This document shows, one piece after another, positions 62,113-64,000 of a stretch of DNA of 64,000 nucleotides (position 1 is the stretch's first letter; every line of letters begins with the position of its first letter). The stretch is taken from NCBI GenBank assembly GCA_947500525.1, contig CANMSH010000007.1, positions 124,001-188,000 on the forward strand. The letters are read 5' to 3'. The notes under the pieces were generated by a model. That model had not been told where the DNA came from. It searched no databases and was given only the letters and a program-made list of their open reading frames with translations. The stretch is from an uncultured Flavobacteriaceae bacterium (lineage in GTDB: Bacteria > Bacteroidota > Bacteroidia > Flavobacteriales > Flavobacteriaceae). The position numbers and the translations under genes are program-made.

Positions 62113-63501
62113 TTAAGGTTGTTTTACGAGTACTTGATATCCCCATGGGCCAAGTTTCATAGCTTCACTTTTACCAACAGTAACTTTTTGATCGCTAAAT
62201 AACTCAGTGTAATTACCATCTAAATCAGCTACCGTGATTTCCTGATCTTTATCAGAAAAATTATAAAGACAGATCACTTGATCTTCGTTTTTCTTTCTAT
62301 AGAACGCCATCACTCTATCATTATCAGCCGTAGGAATCATTTGTATCTTTCCTCCAGATTCTCCAGCCCATAAGGCCTGATTGGTTTTTCTTAATTGAAA
62401 TAATTTTTGATAAAGCCCGTAAAATTCATGCTCTTTCCAAGTGATTTCATCCTTATCATAAAAACTTAAGCGTTTGTTTAAACCAGCCTCTTGACCACCA
62501 TAGACTAAAGGTATGCCATCAAGAGTGGCGTTGAGTACAGCAAATGTTGGTACTGCATCGCCCAGTCGTTCAAAAACAGAACCATGAAAAGAATTGGGTA
62601 CGTGTCCACTTGTGAAATAGAGCTTGAAGGCATCTTTAGCGTATTTCTCATTTTCATTGTCTAGAAATTTCTTAATATCCGAAACGCCGCTTTTACCTTG
62701 AGATACGTTGGTCATGATGTCTATGAAATCATAGTTATAGATCATATCCAAAGCATTGTCTGTAAGTTCTATCTCATTTCCGTCAGTAAAAACAAAAAGT
62801 GGTTTTACCTCATCTAACTTAGGTTTCAAATCTTCCCAGAACTTGGTAGGCATCATACCAGCAACGTCAAATCGGAAGCCATCAATGTCGGTTTCCTTTA
62901 CCCATCTTAAAATTTCGTTTTGCATATACGCAGACAGTTCTTTATTTTCGTAATTAACTTCTATTACGTCTTCCCAGTCAGGACGCGGAGGAACAAAACC
63001 TCCATTCTCATCTTGGTCGAACCAATCTGGATGAGATTTGGTAAGTACGTTATCCCAAGATGCATGGTTACCCACCCATTCCATGAGTACGTACATATCC
63101 ATCTCATGTATTTTTTGTACAAGTGATTTGAATTCCTCGATAGTTCCCATTCTTGGATTTATACTTTCGTAATCTTTTATCGCCCAAGGACTTCCTAGGT
63201 TTCCTTTAATTTTTTCTTCACCAATGGGTTGAATAGGCATAAACCATAATGTTGTGACACCCATGGCTTTAATTCTTGGAAGATGTTTTTCGAATTCTTT
63301 GAATGTACCCGCTTCAGAGAAACAGCGCAAGTTGACTTCATACATAACCATGTTTTTAGCCCAGTCAACATTTTTTACAGATGTTTTCTCAGCGACATTC
63401 TCTTGCGTTGTTGGTTGATCTTTCTTCGGGCTCTCTCCACATGACAAGATGAGGCTGAAGACAATAATTGAAATAGTAGTAATAAGGGTTTTTTTAAACA
63501 T
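62113..63501 (-). CDS. GH13 alpha-amylase-family lipoprotein with altered catalytic residues
   Basis: A 462-residue lipoprotein (L-I-L-S-C, Cys21). The GH13 barrel is clear from T-L-W-F-M-P-I, G-S-P-W-A-I-K-D-Y, I-D-G-F-R-F-D-V-A and P-L-V-Y-G-G-Q-E-A-G. Region I reads M-E-W-V-G-N-H (E141 for Asp). The nucleophile D212 is kept. The acid/base segment reads F-V-F-T-D-G-N-E, with D240 where Glu is expected by direct alignment, and region IV reads T-S-G-H-V-P-N-S, with V301 where the transition-state Asp belongs. It may be inactive as a hydrolase and serve in glucan binding. The start was set at the ATG before the signal peptide. Confidence 0.9.
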   Translation of the reverse strand: MFKKTLITTISIIVFSLILSCGESPKKDQPTTQENVAEKTSVKNVDWAKNMVMYEVNLRCFSEAGTFKEFEKHLPRIKAMGVTTLWFMPIQPIGEEKIKGNLGSPWAIKDYESINPRMGTIEEFKSLVQKIHEMDMYVLMEWVGNHASWDNVLTKSHPDWFDQDENGGFVPPRPDWEDVIEVNYENKELSAYMQNEILRWVKETDIDGFRFDVAGMMPTKFWEDLKPKLDEVKPLFVFTDGNEIELTDNALDMIYNYDFIDIMTNVSQGKSGVSDIKKFLDNENEKYAKDAFKLYFTSGHVPNSFHGSVFERLGDAVPTFAVLNATLDGIPLVYGGQEAGLNKRLSFYDKDEITWKEHEFYGLYQKLFQLRKTNQALWAGESGGKIQMIPTADNDRVMAFYRKKNEDQVICLYNFSDKDQEITVADLDGNYTELFSDQKVTVGKSEAMKLGPWGYQVLVKQP

Positions 63502-63729
63502 GGTTTTTAATGTTTGATTTTTAAATTGAATGTTGTTTTTTTCGTGAGTTTTGTAAACGAGAAGTAACACTTTTATTTTTTTGAAGGTCGAAAGATACTA
63601 AAAAAGTACAAACTAAATTTGTTGCACTTAGGTCGCAATTTTTACGAATAGATATGTTTTTCTATTATTTTACCTGTTTAAAAGTTGTAGTAAGAATTTA
63701 AAATTGATTATAATTAGTAGTTGTAATTT

Positions 63730-64000
63730 TTAGAGTTTTCTAATTACTTTACAGGGGTTGCCAAAAGCCAGAACATCATCGGGAATATTTTTTGTTACAA
63801 TACTTCCAGCGCCAATAGTAACATTATTTCCAATCATAACACCAGGAAAAATTACAGAATTACCTCCAATCCAAACATTATCACCAATGGTCACTGGTTT
63901 TGTCGAAGTTAGATAGCTAGATTTGGCACCTGTTTCAAGTATTCGTTCGGATGCTTTTAACGGATGATCTGCCGTGTATATTTGAACAAAAGGAGCAATC
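63730..64000 (-). CDS. Hexapeptide-repeat acetyltransferase, maltose/galactoside O-acetyltransferase type (partial)
   Basis: The last 90 residues of a left-handed beta-helix acetyltransferase are visible, the 5' end being outside the window. Landmarks are [38 protein letters not shown] and [15 protein letters not shown]. These are typical of the maltose/galactoside O-acetyltransferase subgroup, which acetylates sugar hydroxyls with acetyl-CoA. It is upstream of and on the same strand as the GH13 gene, 228 bp away. Confidence 0.88.
   Translation of the reverse strand, partial: IAPFVQIYTADHPLKASERILETGAKSSYLTSTKPVTIGDNVWIGGNSVIFPGVMIGNNVTIGAGSIVTKNIPDDVLAFGNPCKVIRKL

Overview
The window is chromosomal DNA of a member of the Bacteroidota, almost certainly a marine-type Flavobacteriaceae. 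Supporting signs are the AT-rich composition, genes that mostly lack Shine-Dalgarno sequences, promoters of the Bacteroidota form (TTG, about 19 nt, TAnnTTTG; e.g. before rimP, tRNA-Cys and the queuosine-precursor transporter), many lipoproteins with short signal peptides, and lineage-typical genes (DUF6090, DUF3127, DUF2797, OlsF-type ornithine-lipid synthase, S8 peptidase with a long insertion). No phage, insertion sequence, CRISPR array or rRNA operon is visible, and one tRNA is present.

Layout. 1-3.5 kb: SnoaL-like and CpcT-like proteins, then a universal stress protein-LacI regulator pair. 3.6-8.1 kb: rimP-nusA-infB, with a terminator-like hairpin in the leader and a perfect 25-bp palindrome at the end. 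8.2-13.4 kb: TonB-domain protein, M1 peptidase, S8 peptidase, metallo-beta-lactamase-fold hydrolase. 13.6-24.7 kb: housekeeping block (tRNA-Cys, folB, glutamate synthase-like protein, fbp, acetyltransferases, two aspartate kinases plus a small companion, olsF, a LEA-like repeat protein, gpsA). 24.7-32 kb: MFS transporter, kelch protein, molybdopterin oxidoreductase operon, fabD, queuosine-precursor transporter.

32-35 kb holds a compact signalling operon on the minus strand: lipoprotein, 7-TM protein, a 59-residue one-helix protein, LuxR-linked histidine kinase and response regulator. It is preceded by spaced GGG-A5-CCC boxes that recur before the M19-like hydrolase gene at 49.0 kb. 35-47.5 kb: DUF2797, purK, a Rieske-like protein, greA, HIT protein, orphan histidine kinase, flavin reductase, DUF3127, aat, lspA, MazG-like protein, a very large beta-propeller protein and aroA.

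47.6-64 kb is more accessory and secreted or catabolic: a thioredoxin-like protein lacking one cysteine, an M19-like amidohydrolase, an RluA-type pseudouridine synthase, a bacterial GH47 mannosidase-like lipoprotein, a quinone-oxidoreductase-like flavoprotein, an uncharacterised zincin, a three-gene operon (BASS transporter, quinoprotein dehydrogenase-cytochrome c, NHL propeller) behind a tandem GTATAC operator, an M23-like peptidase, an XRE membrane regulator, a GH13 protein with several substituted catalytic-site residues, and the end of a hexapeptide acetyltransferase. The best candidates for new biology are the 7-TM/small protein/two-component operon with its boxes, the GH13 putative pseudoenzyme, the tandem GTATAC operator and the rimP leader.
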